The notes under the pieces were generated by a model that made no database searches, was not told the DNA's origin, and worked only from the letters and a program-made list of their open reading frames with translations. Shown here one piece after another: positions 63,109 through 64,000 of a DNA stretch of 64,000 nt (within the stretch, counting starts at the first letter, position 1; each line of letters opens with the position of its first letter). The position numbers and the translations under genes were made by a program. The stretch spans positions 1-64,000 of the forward strand of contig NZ_JBHTIU010000089.1 in the NCBI RefSeq assembly GCF_042677205.1. The letters are read 5' to 3'. The DNA comes from Paenibacillus_L residui. Lineage in GTDB: Bacteria; Bacillota; Bacilli; Paenibacillales; NBRC-103111.

Positions 63109-63369
63109 TTACCGTTCTGGCATATCGATGGTAACATATTTCCCATTCTTTTGAAAATAAATCCCCCTGATTTCCACCTGCTCCGTCCGTATGATGTTCT
63201 GGACCCTCTCCAGCTCCGCAGCATCAAATTCAATGGACAAAGCACAGCCGGCGGTAATTTCCTTGGGCGTAGGCCGGATATCTATTTCAATATCGGCATA
63301 TTCCAGAAGCATCTCCGCCCTTAAAGCTTGCTGTGTAGAATCAAAAGCAATGACCATTAACGATTCCAT
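63109..63369 (-). CDS. DUF3343 domain protein
   Basis: 86 residues. It opens MESLMVIAFDSTQQALRAEM, the typical DUF3343 pattern of a small ferredoxin-like fold (putative Se/S-carrier-like domain), with TAGCALSIEFDAAE in the middle. It follows the same strand order as mscS and yyzM. Function unknown. Confidence 0.85.
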   Translation of the reverse strand: MESLMVIAFDSTQQALRAEMLLEYADIEIDIRPTPKEITAGCALSIEFDAAELERVQNIIRTEQVEIRGIYFQKNGKYVTIDMPER

Positions 63370-63586
63370 GCCATTTATTCCTTTCTGGTCTCTCTGTTCC
63401 TCAACAACAAAATCTCACGCATAGATGCCTCCGCATCTCCTATAAAATGATTCTAGTTCTATTTTCTTGTTTTTGAATGGTGCATGTATAAACAGCATTT
63501 TCCAGCCGTATACTAGTAGAAAAGCTCTATGGATGCCCTTTCGGAGATATCGATGTGGTCAAAAAATAACGGACATGGAGGAAACC

Positions 63587-64000
63587 ATGAAATTTTCTTT
63601 CAATGCGGACAAGAATTCGTCCAGCGGTTCCATTCTCGTTCCTTATACCGACTCTCAATCGGCGCAAATGATCGCTTCCAAGCTCTCCCTCTATTTTCAA
63701 GAGGTTCCGGTTGCCCAACCGATTATCTTCGTCTGTATCGGAACCGACCGTTCTACCGGCGATGCACTCGGGCCATTAGTGGGCACCCGCTTGCTCGCTT
63801 ACAATCTGGTCGACTTTCCTGTTTATGGAACCCTGGAAGAGCCCGTCCATGCCCTAAATCTGGCCGAAACCTTATCGGCCATCGAACAAACCTATAGAGA
63901 TCCTTTCATCGTAGGAATAGATGCTTGTCTGGGCCAGCTCTCCAGCGTGGGGTCCATTAAGGTAGGCTCCGGCCCTCTGAAGCCGGGAGCCGGGGTCAAC
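63587..64000 (+). CDS. yyaC: Spore protease YyaC, 3' end beyond window
   Basis: The 138 residues present start MKFSFNADKNSSSGSILVPY after ggaggaaacc. The segment FVCIGTDRSTGDALGPLVGT and the later PFIVGIDACLGQLSSVGSI match YyaC (DUF1256), a Gpr-like fold protein of sporulating bacteria. In Bacillus it is near oriC, before the parABS region. It is divergent from the DUF3343 gene. Confidence 0.92.
   Translation, partial: MKFSFNADKNSSSGSILVPYTDSQSAQMIASKLSLYFQEVPVAQPIIFVCIGTDRSTGDALGPLVGTRLLAYNLVDFPVYGTLEEPVHALNLAETLSAIEQTYRDPFIVGIDACLGQLSSVGSIKVGSGPLKPGAGVN

Overview
The window is a Bacillota chromosome segment close to the replication origin, most likely from a Paenibacillus-type spore former. 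The right part (about 35.9-64 kb) carries the conserved block rlmH, htrA, walJ, yycI, yycH, walK, walR, purA, dnaB, rplI, gdpP, yybS, rpsR, ssb, rpsF, yyzM, mscS, and yyaC at the edge. The spore gene yyaC, the G5/LysM/M23 peptidase beside walR, the S-layer-homology protein and the many dispersed intergenic repeats fit Paenibacillus; the genus is an inference from gene content.

The left part (1 to about 35.9 kb) is an accessory island ending exactly at the 3' end of rlmH, the gene whose 3' end is the landing site of SCC elements in staphylococci. The last rlmH codons (Gly-Glu-Pro-Tyr-His-Arg-stop) recur in degenerate form at 5.67, 6.86 and 13.08 kb on the same strand, as expected for a tandem array of elements that used the rlmH end as attachment site. 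A large serine recombinase (34.2-36.0 kb) sits at the junction, and its last 30 codons are the antisense of the rlmH end.

Reading left to right: (a) 1-5.6 kb holds fragments (dihydrofolate reductase-like, truncated UvrA-like), a GyrI-like/DoxX pair, an IS1182-family element with an in-frame stop, and a lone P-loop ATPase. (b) 5.7-13.1 kb is a patchwork of single genes, most on the minus strand, several followed by short hairpin repeats: a DUF3888-like secreted protein, a beta-lactamase-fold membrane protein, an acetyltransferase remnant, a RusA-like nuclease, and a DUF4145 gene split cleanly by an IS21-family element. (c) 13.1-35.9 kb is the element with the recombinase. It carries an unrecognised three-gene operon with a two-helix membrane protein, a type III restriction-modification operon preceded by a SNF2 helicase and a DUF4391 gene, a cell-surface operon (S-layer-homology protein, small membrane protein, ankyrin protein, zinc-ribbon/DUF2628/LCP fusion), then a plus-strand maintenance block: an XRE regulator, ArdA antirestriction, small ORFs, RadC and the recombinase. 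No relaxase was seen.

In the core, walR-walK-yycH-yycI-walJ-htrA form the cell-wall two-component operon. purA has a PurR box pair upstream. rplI and gdpP overlap. A TetR/metallo-beta-lactamase pair faces a three-gene ABC-2 exporter across a strong palindromic operator. rpsF-ssb-rpsR is the usual ribosomal/SSB operon. Noncoding repeats include a 126-bp tandem array (61.3-61.7 kb), two dispersed copies of its unit at 36.5 and 47.2 kb, and a 279-bp inverted-repeat element at 47.46 kb.
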